Positions 1-8,277 of a DNA stretch of 64,000 nt are shown in pieces. The DNA is from UBA2287 sp037442025. GTDB lineage: Bacteria > Bacteroidota > Bacteroidia > Bacteroidales > Tenuifilaceae. The stretch's first letter is position 1. Every line of letters begins with the position of its first letter. The notes beneath the pieces were generated by a model. The model worked only from the letters and a program-made list of their open reading frames with translations. It ran no database searches and was not told where the DNA came from. The stretch is taken from contig JBBIRB010000001.1 in assembly GCA_037442025.1 (NCBI GenBank), positions 1 to 64,000 on the forward strand. The letters are read 5' to 3'. Position numbers and translations under genes: made by a program.

Positions 1-2000
1 TATTCGGCTACTGAACTGAGCTTGGTTCTGGTTTTCTGACGCCAGCCTTCCTCTACGGCGTTTCGGTCGTCGGGGTGAAGAGCGGTGAGCCACCCATCGC
101 CAGCTGCTTGTTCGGGCGTTAAGCCCGACAGTTCGCACCACTTAGGGTTAACATAGGTTGTATAACCATCGGGGCGAGTACGAAAAATGCCAACGGGCGA
201 CATTTGTGCCAACGTTTCGAACAGCTGCTGGCTCTCGAGCAATTCTTTTTCAGCCTTTTTTCGTTCGGTTATATCCATCATTGAGCCAATAGAGCCAATG
301 GTATTGCCAAGAGCATCGAAGAGAGGTGCCCCGCTGACAAGAAAAATGAATTTCTCACCCTTTTTCGATTTAAATGCCAATTCGTAGGAGCTACTCAGTT
401 TGGATATTCTATTGGCATTAGCATTCTCAACAACTATAAGGTCTTCGGGGTCGTGAAGCATTTTGTAACCAACTTTTCCAATAATCTCTTCGGGTTCATA
501 CCCCAATGTTTTGGTGAATTGCGAGTTAACATATTGAACTACATGGTTATTGTCGGCCAATATTACAACCTCATTCATGCTCTCCAAAAGAGTTCTGTAC
601 TTTTCTTCGCTCTCTTTTAGGGCTCGCTCGGCTTCCTTCCGCTGTGTAATGTCGCGCATGGTATCCATAAGGTACTGAGGACTGCCTTTGCTGTTTTTTA
701 AAACAGTAACATTGAATTCGGCATTAAAAGTTGTTCCATCGAGCCGTTGAACATCTGCTTCAAAATTTTCGATATAACCATTTGCGATAAGTGATGGCAT
801 TAACTCACGAATATTCTGCTGGCTCTGGGGTGTTAGTAATGTAAAGGCATTGGAGCCAATAAGGTACTCTGGTTTTTGGGCATGAACCATACTAGCCTTA
901 CGGCTATTTACAAACAGCATATTGCCCTCAAGATCCATGAGCGAAATGCCATCGTGCGAGGTTTCTACTAGGGTTCTATAGTAGTTCTCGCTTTCTTTAA
1001 TTTTTTCCTCCAACTTTTTGCGTTCCGAAATATCCCTTACTACAGCCAAAATTCGGCCCTTGCCTCCTATTTCAGTTTTTTGCAACGATATTTCCGACCA
1101 GAAAACTTCACCATTAACTTTTTTCGAGCGCCATTCAAATACCTGTGTGCCCTCATTTTCAGCCTTTTTTATTAGTGCTTGGGCTCTTTTTTCGTTGTAC
1201 AAATCGTTACTAGCCGTTACATCATTCACAGTAATTCGGGTTACCTCCTCTTTCGACGAGAAACCGTACATTTTAAGCATCACATCGTTAACATCAATAA
1301 TTTTCCCATCCTCAGCGTTATGAATAAAAATAGCTTCGTTTGTGGAGTTGAAAATTTCGCGGTAGTTTCGCTCTTGCTCCGAGAGGAGTTTATTCCTTTC
1401 TTCCAGATTGGCAATTAAATCTGAAAAGGAATTAAAATACAGACGGGTAATGAAAAAAATTATTGTGCCTAAGGTTGCTATGGTTATCGAAACTATTATC
1501 CAGGGGTACATTTTTAGTACGTAAACTGATGGCTCGTATCCCTTAGGGAGGGAAAGGTATTGAATGTGGTGCAGGTAGCCAATTGAAATAAAAATAGTAA
1601 GGCTTAATAAAAAAATAATTACCGTTCTTTTTAATGAAAAATATAGAATAGCTAAAAAAGGGATTAGGGTTAAGTATACACGGGCAGTAGAAAGAAGTCC
1701 GTAAGTGAACGCGTCAGTTATTGCAAATAGAAAAATGACGAAAAGGGCTGTGCTAATTTTTATTTGAATTGATACACGTTTTCGTATAATAGTTATACCA
1801 ATGAGGAAAGCTATAACGAGAGATTCAAAAATCAATGAGTAGTTGAAGGTCCATGTTATAGCACGCGAAATGATACTTGCTATAAAGGCCCCCGAACCAA
1901 GTATAGTAGAAATAATGAGTACTGTATTAATGATTTGATTCTTCGACTCCTCAATGCTGAATTTTTTGGGGAAATGATGGTCGTTAATTTGGCTGGCCAT
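1..2000 (-). CDS. Multi-PAS membrane sensor protein, 3' end outside the window
   Basis: An open frame runs from the ATG at 2000 to the window edge without a stop, about 666 codons, so the C-terminal output domain is missing. The first ~150 residues are strongly hydrophobic and form several membrane segments (a MASE-like sensor region). About four PAS units follow. Each ends in the PAC-type signature RDISERKK, RDITQRKE or DITERKK, and the last visible one ends in SSVAE at the edge, as in PAS_3 folds. Such proteins normally continue into a histidine kinase, sometimes a GGDEF or phosphatase module, and which one cannot be told here. Its promoter region faces dnaX across about 270 bp. The PAS calls are firm; the sensor kinase role is inferred from family habit. 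Confidence 0.85.
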   Translation of the reverse strand, partial: MASQINDHHFPKKFSIEESKNQIINTVLIISTILGSGAFIASIISRAITWTFNYSLIFESLVIAFLIGITIIRKRVSIQIKISTALFVIFLFAITDAFTYGLLSTARVYLTLIPFLAILYFSLKRTVIIFLLSLTIFISIGYLHHIQYLSLPKGYEPSVYVLKMYPWIIVSITIATLGTIIFFITRLYFNSFSDLIANLEERNKLLSEQERNYREIFNSTNEAIFIHNAEDGKIIDVNDVMLKMYGFSSKEEVTRITVNDVTASNDLYNEKRAQALIKKAENEGTQVFEWRSKKVNGEVFWSEISLQKTEIGGKGRILAVVRDISERKKLEEKIKESENYYRTLVETSHDGISLMDLEGNMLFVNSRKASMVHAQKPEYLIGSNAFTLLTPQSQQNIRELMPSLIANGYIENFEADVQRLDGTTFNAEFNVTVLKNSKGSPQYLMDTMRDITQRKEAERALKESEEKYRTLLESMNEVVILADNNHVVQYVNSQFTKTLGYEPEEIIGKVGYKMLHDPEDLIVVENANANRISKLSSSYELAFKSKKGEKFIFLVSGAPLFDALGNTIGSIGSMMDITERKKAEKELLESQQLFETLAQMSPVGIFRTRPDGYTTYVNPKWCELSGLTPEQAAGDGWLTALHPDDRNAVEEGWRQKTRTKLSSVAE

Positions 2001-2219
2001 ATTTTAGCGGATGTGTTAAACCCAATTCATTTCGAATTTAATTAAAAAAACTTTAGGTATTTAATTTTATTGATAAAATGTAAATATTAAATATTCAGCA
2101 CCATAACATAAAGAAAGTATAATTTTTTACTTCATGTATCTTCAAATATTACTGCCGAAATGTGCCATTTAGCTGGTTTCAAATAAGAACGAAATCAATA
2201 TATTTTGGTTAAACTAATA

Positions 2220-2250
2220 ATTGTAAATACCTCCCTTTTTGCTATTTTTG
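2220..2250 (+). promoter_or_regulatory. Probable Bacteroidota-type promoter of dnaX
   Basis: TATTTTTG at 2243-2250 matches the Bacteroidota -7 consensus TAnnTTTG exactly. A TTG at 2221-2223 lies 19 bp upstream, as expected for the -33 element. The ATG of dnaX follows 23 nt downstream, giving a short leader. Confidence 0.55.
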
Positions 2251-2273
2251 TCGATGCAGGTAAAAGCGTAACT

Positions 2274-3377
2274 ATGGATAATTTTGTTGTATCAGCCCGT
2301 AAGTATCGTCCGTCCACATTCGATTCGGTTGTGGGGCAGGCTTCTTTAACCACCACACTGAAAAATGCCATTCAGCGAAAGCAGTTGGCACAGGCCTATC
2401 TTTTCTGTGGTCCCCGTGGTGTAGGGAAAACGACTTGTGCCCGTATTTTTGCTAAAACTATCAATTGCCTTAATTTAACCTTAAATATTGAGGCTTGCAA
2501 CAGTTGTGAGAGTTGCAAAGCTTTAAACGAGCAACGCTCATTTAATATTCACGAACTCGATGCTGCTTCGAACAATACGGTTGATGGCATTCGCAAACTA
2601 ATCGATCAGGTTAGGGTTCCGCCACAAATTGGAAAGTACAGCGTATACATTATCGACGAGGTTCACATGCTTTCCACATCGGCATTCAATGCTTTTCTGA
2701 AAACACTCGAGGAGCCCCCAGCGCATGCCATTTTCATTTTGGCCACAACCGAAAAACATAAAATTTTACCAACCATCCTTTCGCGCTGCCAAATATTCGA
2801 TTTTAACCGAATAAAGGTTGAAGATGCGGTTAATTACCTCGAATATATAGCCAAAAAAGAGGGAATTGAATATGAAATAGAGGCGCTGAACATTATTGCC
2901 CAGAAGGGCGATGGTGCCATGCGCGATGCCCTTTCCATTTTCGATCAGGTTGTGAGTTTTAGCGGTAGCCACATTACCTACCAAAAGGTTATTGAAAATC
3001 TGAATGTGCTCGACTACCATTACTATTTTCGCCTCACCGACGACTTTCTGCAGGGTAACTATGCCAACACGTTAAGGGTACTCGACGAGCTGCTTGCCAA
3101 GGGTTTCGATGCGCAGCAATTTATTAGCGGTTTGAGCAACCATTTTCGAAATCTACTCATTTGTAGGGACCCCCAAACAGCGCAGCTGCTCGAGGTGGGT
3201 CAGGCTTTTGCTCAAAAATACCAGCAGTTGGCTGCTAATTGCACAACGGAGTTTCTCATTCGGGCACTCGACATTGTTAACCAAACCGATGTAACCTATC
3301 GCCAGAGTAGCAACCAGCGCTTGCATGTTGAGCTAATGCTCATCAGGTTATGCAGCATTGAAAAAAAAAAGAGCTGA
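2274..3377 (+). CDS. dnaX: DNA polymerase III subunit gamma (dnaX zero-frame product)
   Basis: Clamp-loader ATPase of the replicative polymerase. The ATG at 2274 gives MDNFVVSARKYRPSTFDSVVGQ; an upstream in-frame TTG at 2205 lies before the promoter and is rejected. Visible motifs are the Walker A loop GPRGVGKTT, the zinc-binding Cys cluster (CNSCESCKAL region), the Walker B/DExx box IIDEVHML and sensor 1 ATTEKHKILPTILSRCQ. Domain III (collar) ends in LHVELMLIRLCSIEKKKS, and the frame then stops at TGA 3375-3377. The 367-aa product is therefore domains I-III, almost exactly a minimal gamma subunit. The expected tau tail continues in the -1 frame (see next entries). Identity is certain; whether the short product is made in vivo is inference. 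Confidence 0.95.
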   Translation: MDNFVVSARKYRPSTFDSVVGQASLTTTLKNAIQRKQLAQAYLFCGPRGVGKTTCARIFAKTINCLNLTLNIEACNSCESCKALNEQRSFNIHELDAASNNTVDGIRKLIDQVRVPPQIGKYSVYIIDEVHMLSTSAFNAFLKTLEEPPAHAIFILATTEKHKILPTILSRCQIFDFNRIKVEDAVNYLEYIAKKEGIEYEIEALNIIAQKGDGAMRDALSIFDQVVSFSGSHITYQKVIENLNVLDYHYYFRLTDDFLQGNYANTLRVLDELLAKGFDAQQFISGLSNHFRNLLICRDPQTAQLLEVGQAFAQKYQQLAANCTTEFLIRALDIVNQTDVTYRQSSNQRLHVELMLIRLCSIEKKKS

Positions 3378-3396
3378 CGGATGAGCCTTACGGCTT
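3361..3396 (+). promoter_or_regulatory. Probable -1 frameshift (or transcriptional slippage) site in dnaX
   Basis: Ten consecutive A residues (3361-3370) are followed by GAGCTGA. In the zero frame the codons are GAA AAA AAA AAG AGC TGA, so the heptamer A AAA AAG (3365-3371) is in the same phase as the E. coli dnaX slip site. A -1 slip gives AAA AAA GAG and joins the downstream frame. A small hairpin with 5-bp arms GAGCC/GGCTT and loop TTAC lies at 3383-3396, 12 nt after the run. The A run could also promote RNA polymerase slippage, as described for Thermus dnaX. A homopolymer miscall (true A11) is the dull alternative. Confidence 0.65.
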
Positions 3397-4006
3397 CGAT
3401 GTATCGGTTATTATTACTGAAACTATTGCAAAACCTAGCGTAGAGGTCGTACAGCAAGCAGCTAAGCGTACCGTTGATAGCAAGGTGCAGAAACCCGATT
3501 TGCCAAAAACATTTTCAATAAAAAAGGCCATAGCTACACCCTTGCCAATTCCGCCTTCGAACCATACTCAAATGGCCGCAGAGGAGGAGCAACCCATTGA
3601 GGTTGCCGAAAGTAAACCTGCAGAACAGGTAACCAATCTTTCGCAAACCGAACTTTCTTCCTTAATTGCAGAGTTTACGGCATCAAGCCTTGCCGATAGA
3701 CCCATGTATTCGGGGCTAATTAGCGGAAGCAGCGTTCTACTTACAGAAGGAGGGCAAGCAGTTGCCCAATTCGATAGCCAACTGCAAATTGACATGTTTC
3801 AGGACATAAAGGCGGAATTAATTCAGTATTTGCGCGACAGGCTTGCTAACCGCCAATTTGATATTTTGGAAAAGGTTGCAAATTCTCAGGACGAAGGAGA
3901 GAAGACAAAACCCAAACTCTTTACTGCAGAAGATAAATTCAAATTTATAATTCAGAAGAAACCGGAACTGCTTAAATTGAAGCAACGATTCAACTTGGAT
4001 CTATAG
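3371..4006 (+). CDS. dnaX: DNA polymerase III tau-specific C-terminal extension (-1 frame of dnaX)
   Basis: This frame has no stop from the A10 run to TAG at 4004-4006 and continues the DnaX protein. Joined by a -1 slip to the upstream part, the total is about 577 residues, a normal tau length for Bacteroidota. The segment starts ELTDEPYGFDVSV, passes through a Pro/Lys/Ala-rich linker (around QKPDLPKTFSIKKAIATP), then a folded C-terminal domain that ends in FIIQKKPELLKLKQRFNLDL. The linker-plus-globular layout is typical of tau domains IV-V. No independent start codon with a plausible leader precedes it; the ATG-less 3371-3484 part is clearly coding, so it is an extension rather than a separate gene. 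It overlaps the convergent purC end by 6 bp. Confidence 0.85.
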   Translation, partial: ELTDEPYGFDVSVIITETIAKPSVEVVQQAAKRTVDSKVQKPDLPKTFSIKKAIATPLPIPPSNHTQMAAEEEQPIEVAESKPAEQVTNLSQTELSSLIAEFTASSLADRPMYSGLISGSSVLLTEGGQAVAQFDSQLQIDMFQDIKAELIQYLRDRLANRQFDILEKVANSQDEGEKTKPKLFTAEDKFKFIIQKKPELLKLKQRFNLDL

Positions 4007-4960
4007 CAAATCAATATCCTTAAGGGCAAAAAGAACATTATCCTCAATACGGTGCATTATATTTCCGGAACTTATGGGTTGAAACTTATCTCCTGTAATT
4101 CTTTCGTACAGTTCAATGTAGCGTTTGCTAATGCTGTTTACCACGTCGTCGGTCATTTCGGGAATGGATTGGTTGGATTGTCCCATAAAACCGTTTTCCA
4201 TGAGCCACTCGCGGACGAATTCTTTGGATAGTTGATGCTGGGGTTCCCCTTTTTCGAAACATTCCTTGTAGGTGTCGAAATAAAAATAGCGCGACGAATC
4301 GGGGGTGTGAACCTCATCAATCAGGTATATTTTGCCTTTTCTTATACCAAACTCATACTTGGTATCAACCAATATGAGACCCCTTTCCATGGCTACTTTT
4401 GAACCAAATTCATAAAGTTTATAAGTGTAGCGCTCCAGGGCTTCATAATTGTCCTTTGTTACGAGCCCACTTCGAATAATTTCTTCTCGCGATATATTCT
4501 CGTCGTGCAATCCCTGAGCGGCTTTAGTTGTTGGCGTAATAATGGGTTGTTGAAATGCTTCATGCTCACGCATACCGTCGGGAATTTGAACACCGCAAAT
4601 TTGCCGAACTCCCTTTTTGTACTCGCGCCACGAACTGCCTGTAAGGTAGCCCCTAACAATCATTTCTATAGGGAACGGTTCGCACTTGTAGCCTATGGTA
4701 ACCATGGGATCGGGCGATGCAATTTTCCAGTTAGGAACAATATCCTCCGATGCATCGAGGAATTTGTTGGTAATTTGGTTCAGCACCTGACCCTTAAACG
4801 GAATGCCTTTGGGGAGTACCACATCGAAAGCCGATATACGATCGGTGGCAACCATAACCAGCAAATCGTTGCTTAGCGTATAAACATCTCTAACTTTTCC
4901 ATGATATACTGAGTTTTGATTAGGAAAGTTGAAGTTAGTGTGGGTTAGAGTCTTTTGCAT
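4001..4960 (-). CDS. purC: Phosphoribosylaminoimidazole-succinocarboxamide synthase (SAICAR synthetase)
   Basis: Step of de novo purine synthesis: ligates aspartate to CAIR with ATP to give SAICAR, in the cytosol. The 319-residue protein begins with a short N-terminal stretch and then VYHGKVRDVYTLSNDLLVMVATDRISAFDVVLP, a family hallmark. SGNIMHRIEDNV lies near the end. VRGYLTGSSWREYKKG and LIDEVHTPDSSRYF are further purC signatures; the length suits the longer Bacteroidota/eukaryote-like form. It lies 26 bp downstream of phoH on the same strand and is probably co-transcribed. Its 3' end overlaps dnaX by 6 bp with no room for a terminator hairpin. Confidence 0.97.
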   Translation of the reverse strand: MQKTLTHTNFNFPNQNSVYHGKVRDVYTLSNDLLVMVATDRISAFDVVLPKGIPFKGQVLNQITNKFLDASEDIVPNWKIASPDPMVTIGYKCEPFPIEMIVRGYLTGSSWREYKKGVRQICGVQIPDGMREHEAFQQPIITPTTKAAQGLHDENISREEIIRSGLVTKDNYEALERYTYKLYEFGSKVAMERGLILVDTKYEFGIRKGKIYLIDEVHTPDSSRYFYFDTYKECFEKGEPQHQLSKEFVREWLMENGFMGQSNQSIPEMTDDVVNSISKRYIELYERITGDKFQPISSGNIMHRIEDNVLFALKDIDLL

Positions 4961-4986
4961 AGGTGCAATGGGTTGTTTGAAGTGGG

Positions 4987-5988
4987 TTAGTCTTTGGTTT
5001 CGTGGGTTGAAGGTTTACTCAACTTTTCGAAGGCGTGAACAATATATTTTACAAGTTTATGTCGAAGAATATCGCGGGCATCGAAGTGAACTATGGCAAT
5101 GTCGGGAATTTTTTCGAGCATTTTAAGCGCTGTTAGCAGCCCCGAATCTTCTTTTCGTGGAAGGTCAATCTGCGTTATGTCGCCAGTTACAATAAATTTG
5201 GCGTTTTTTCCCATTCGGGTTAGGAACATTTTCAGCTGACTTAGGGTAGTGTTCTGGGCTTCGTCGAGAATAACAAAGGCATTGTCGAGGGTTCGGCCAC
5301 GCATGTATGCCAGCGGGGCAATTTGTACCGTGCCATCTTCCATAAAATCTGCGAGTTTGCGTGCGGGAATCATGTCGTGAAGTGCATCGTAAAGCGGCTG
5401 CAAGTAGGGGTCGAGTTTATCCTTCATGTCGCCAGGGAGAAATCCCAAACGTTCACCGGCTTCTACGGCAGGGCGGGTGAGTATAATACGTTTCACTTCC
5501 TTGTTTTTCAATGCTCTAACTGCTAATGCAATGGCTGTGTAGGTTTTACCCGAACCAGCGGGCCCTATGGCAAATAGTAAATCGTTATTCGAGTATTGGT
5601 CAACCAGTTGCTTTTGGTTTACCGTTCGGGCTTTTATTACCCTTCCATTGTTGCCAAAAACTAGGCTGTCCGATGTGTCCTCTTCAATTTTAGCGATGGT
5701 ATCGTTGGTGTCGTTCAGTAAATCGTCAATAATTTCCTCCGAAAGGGAGTTGTAGCGGGTATAGAAATCGATGAGTTTTTGAATCTTGGTTTCGAAAACA
5801 GCAATGTTTTCGGGTTCGCCAACTACCTTAATTTCATTGCCACGGGCTATTACTTTTAGTTTTGGAAAGTGGTTGGTAATTCTATTGAATTTCACATTAT
5901 TTATTCCATAAATCTCCAAAGGGTCAATTCCTTCAATTAGTATCAACTTCTCATTCATGGGCTTGTGCCGTATTATATTCATTTGCAA
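4987..5988 (-). CDS. phoH: PhoH family P-loop ATPase
   Basis: Cytosolic PhoH-like NTPase/putative RNA helicase of about 333 residues. An N-terminal KH-like region is followed by the Walker A motif GPAGSGKT at residues 142-149, TRPAVEAGERLGFLPGD, and Walker B FVILDEAQN near 238-246. GDITQIDLPR is the usual sensor-like motif. An alternative ATG at 5958 (MNEKLILIEG) matches the common start of Bacteroidota PhoH and may be the true one. The gene probably leads a phoH-purC transcript. In many bacteria phoH neighbours ybeY; that partner is absent here. Precise cellular function of the family is unsettled, with RNA metabolism the usual proposal. Confidence 0.93.
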   Translation of the reverse strand: MQMNIIRHKPMNEKLILIEGIDPLEIYGINNVKFNRITNHFPKLKVIARGNEIKVVGEPENIAVFETKIQKLIDFYTRYNSLSEEIIDDLLNDTNDTIAKIEEDTSDSLVFGNNGRVIKARTVNQKQLVDQYSNNDLLFAIGPAGSGKTYTAIALAVRALKNKEVKRIILTRPAVEAGERLGFLPGDMKDKLDPYLQPLYDALHDMIPARKLADFMEDGTVQIAPLAYMRGRTLDNAFVILDEAQNTTLSQLKMFLTRMGKNAKFIVTGDITQIDLPRKEDSGLLTALKMLEKIPDIAIVHFDARDILRHKLVKYIVHAFEKLSKPSTHETKD

Positions 5989-6085
5989 ATTTAATTTAAA
6001 TAAGTTTGGGAATAAATTTTTTATTTCAAACTATTGATAAAATTTGAAAAACATCTTAGATTTGTTAAATACAATACAGCACGCT

Positions 6086-6682
6086 ATGCTTCGCTTTATC
6101 GACAAGTTTAAACCACCTGTCCAATGGCTGCTGCCCGTTGTAGTTGCCCTTGGTATTTTTTTTGGTTTAGGTTCCTACTCATTTTATATTTCTAGAGCCC
6201 CATCCTATTTGTCCGACAGCCCAACCACCTGCATTAATTGTCATATTATGGCACCTGAATATTCCACTTGGGCACATAGCGCCCATAGGGAGTATGCTAC
6301 CTGCAACGATTGTCATGTGCCGCACAACAATATGCTGAACCATTACTACTTCAAGGCTATGGATGGACTAAGGCATGCAACCATTTTTACTCTTAGGGCC
6401 GAACCACAGGTAATTGAAATTAAGGAAGCGGGTAAACGCGCAGTTATGAACAATTGTATTCGTTGCCACGAAAAAGTAATAACTGATGTTCGTATGATGA
6501 AGCCAGAATTCTCGGTAAATGAGAAAAGACTCGAAAGGAAATGCTGGGAATGCCATAGAGAAACACCTCATGGTAAAGTGAAGGGTTTGTCTACTACTCC
6601 CAATGCCCTTGTACCACTTCCACAAAGCCCTGTTCCCAATTGGCTCAGAACTGCAATGGAAAATGAAAAGAATATCAAATAG
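6086..6682 (+). CDS. nrfH: Cytochrome c nitrite reductase small subunit NrfH
   Basis: Membrane-anchored tetraheme quinol dehydrogenase that passes electrons from menaquinol to NrfA. The ATG at 6086 gives 198 residues; an in-frame TTG at 6044 would add 14 residues and seems less likely. One membrane anchor spans about residues 13-35. Four heme-binding motifs are visible: CINCH (49-53), CNDCH (73-77), CIRCH (124-128) and CWECH (153-157). Length and heme count match NapC/NirT-family NrfH. It lies 23 bp before nrfA on the same strand, so the two form an operon. Confidence 0.96.
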   Translation: MLRFIDKFKPPVQWLLPVVVALGIFFGLGSYSFYISRAPSYLSDSPTTCINCHIMAPEYSTWAHSAHREYATCNDCHVPHNNMLNHYYFKAMDGLRHATIFTLRAEPQVIEIKEAGKRAVMNNCIRCHEKVITDVRMMKPEFSVNEKRLERKCWECHRETPHGKVKGLSTTPNALVPLPQSPVPNWLRTAMENEKNIK

Positions 6683-6705
6683 ATATACCCTAAAACCAAT
6701 TCTAT

Positions 6706-8208
6706 ATGAAACCCATTGGCGAAACAATTAAACAAAAACCGTGGCTCGGTTGGGCAATTTTTCTGCTCACCATTGTTGTGGTTTTCTTTTTAGGGCTTCT
6801 AGCCTCCTCGATTATTGAGCGGAGGGCCGAAGCCGTTTTTGCATATACCCCTCAGGTACAGCACGAGCATTGGGAACCACGAAACGAGGTTTGGGGTAAA
6901 AATTTTCCGCACCAGTGCGAGTCGTATATGCTCACGGCCGACACAAGTTTTAAGAGCAAATATTACGGTGCTCGAAAAATCGATATGCTGACCGACTACC
7001 CTGAGCTCGTTATACTTTGGGCTGGTCACCCCTTTTCAAAGGATTACAGGCAGGGCAGGGGACATTACTGGGCCGTTGAGGATGTTCGAGTTTCGTTACG
7101 ACCCGCTGCTCCCATGAAGCCTACCGATGGGCCCATGCCCGGAACTTGCTGGACCTGCAAAAGCACCGATGTTCCCCGATTAATGAACCAAATGGGTATA
7201 GCCGAATTTTATAGCGCAACTCTTGCCCAATTAGGTCCTGAAGTTGTAAACCCCATTGGTTGTGCCGATTGCCACGACTCAAAAACAATGAACCTTCAGA
7301 TAACCCGACCTGCACTTATTGAGGCTTTCCAAAGGCAGGGTAAGGACATTGGCAAGGCAACCCACCAGGAGATGCGCTCGCTGGTTTGTGCACAGTGCCA
7401 TGTTGAATACTACTTCAAAGGGCAGGGGAAATATTTAACTTTCCCATGGGACAAAGGATTTTCAATGGAAAATATGGAGGAGTACTACGATAAAATTGCT
7501 TTTGCCGATTGGACCCATTCGCTCAGCAAAGCCCCCATGATAAAATCGCAACATCCCGATTACGAAGTATTCCGCTTCGGCGTGCATTACGACAGGGGTG
7601 TTTCATGTGCCGATTGCCACATGCCTTACCGAAGCCAGGGCGGTGTGAAATATACCCACCATCACATTCAGAGCCCCTTAGCCGATGTTGAAAATACCTG
7701 TAAGGTTTGTCACCGCGAGGATACCGAAAAAATGATTCGCAATGTTTACCAACGCCAAGATGCCCTTTACCAAACCCGAACCCTACTTGAGGAAATATTG
7801 ACAAAAACCCATATTGAAGCCAAATTTGCTTGGGATAAGGGTGCAACCGAAAAGCAAATGGAAAATATTTTAAAACTCATTAGAGGGGCTCAATGGCGAT
7901 GGGATTATATTGCTTCAAGTCATGGTGCTTCATTCCACGCACCATTTGAGAGTTCCCGAATTATTGCCCTTGGCATTGAAAAGGCACAGGAGGCACGCCT
8001 CGAAATTAGCCGACTTCTTGCCCAATTGGGCCACAAAGAGCCTGTTCCGTTACCCGATATTTCTTCAAAAGCAAAGGCTCAGGCATATATTGGGCTCGAT
8101 ATGAAAAAGTTGAACGATGAGAAAAAGGTTTTTCTCGAAACTATTGTTCCCCAATGGATAAAGGAAGCCAAGGAAAGGGAAGCAACCTATCCGATTTCAA
8201 ACTACTAG
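6706..8208 (+). CDS. nrfA: Ammonia-forming cytochrome c nitrite reductase NrfA
   Basis: Periplasmic pentaheme enzyme reducing nitrite to ammonium with six electrons. The 500-residue protein has an N-terminal membrane/signal segment (about 14-36) and five heme motifs: the diagnostic catalytic CWTCK at 148-152, then CADCH (186-190), CAQCH (228-232), CADCH (301-305) and CKVCH (332-336). The lysine-ligated first heme distinguishes NrfA from other multiheme cytochromes. GVHYDRGVSCADCHMPY and the HH pair after KYT are also typical. The hydrophobic N-terminus lacks a clear cleavage site and may stay as an anchor. A strong hairpin terminator follows. Implies dissimilatory nitrite reduction or nitrite detoxification. 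Confidence 0.98.
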   Translation: MKPIGETIKQKPWLGWAIFLLTIVVVFFLGLLASSIIERRAEAVFAYTPQVQHEHWEPRNEVWGKNFPHQCESYMLTADTSFKSKYYGARKIDMLTDYPELVILWAGHPFSKDYRQGRGHYWAVEDVRVSLRPAAPMKPTDGPMPGTCWTCKSTDVPRLMNQMGIAEFYSATLAQLGPEVVNPIGCADCHDSKTMNLQITRPALIEAFQRQGKDIGKATHQEMRSLVCAQCHVEYYFKGQGKYLTFPWDKGFSMENMEEYYDKIAFADWTHSLSKAPMIKSQHPDYEVFRFGVHYDRGVSCADCHMPYRSQGGVKYTHHHIQSPLADVENTCKVCHREDTEKMIRNVYQRQDALYQTRTLLEEILTKTHIEAKFAWDKGATEKQMENILKLIRGAQWRWDYIASSHGASFHAPFESSRIIALGIEKAQEARLEISRLLAQLGHKEPVPLPDISSKAKAQAYIGLDMKKLNDEKKVFLETIVPQWIKEAKEREATYPISNY

Positions 8209-8226
8209 TTGGTATTTAAAAATGTA

Positions 8227-8256
8227 AGCCAGCTGGATTTCAGCTGGCTTTTTTTA
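8227..8256 (+). terminator. Rho-independent terminator of nrfHA
   Basis: Perfect 9-bp stem AGCCAGCTG / CAGCTGGCT (8227-8235 and 8241-8249) with loop GATTT and a run of T directly after. It closes the nrfHA unit before the convergent transporter gene. Confidence 0.9.
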
Positions 8257-8277
8257 TTCAAGTAATAATATTACAAC

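Noticed and set aside
2205..2273. N-terminal extension of DnaX from a TTG start
   Set aside because: It lies over and upstream of the -7 box at 2243-2250, and the residues do not resemble the conserved DnaX start.
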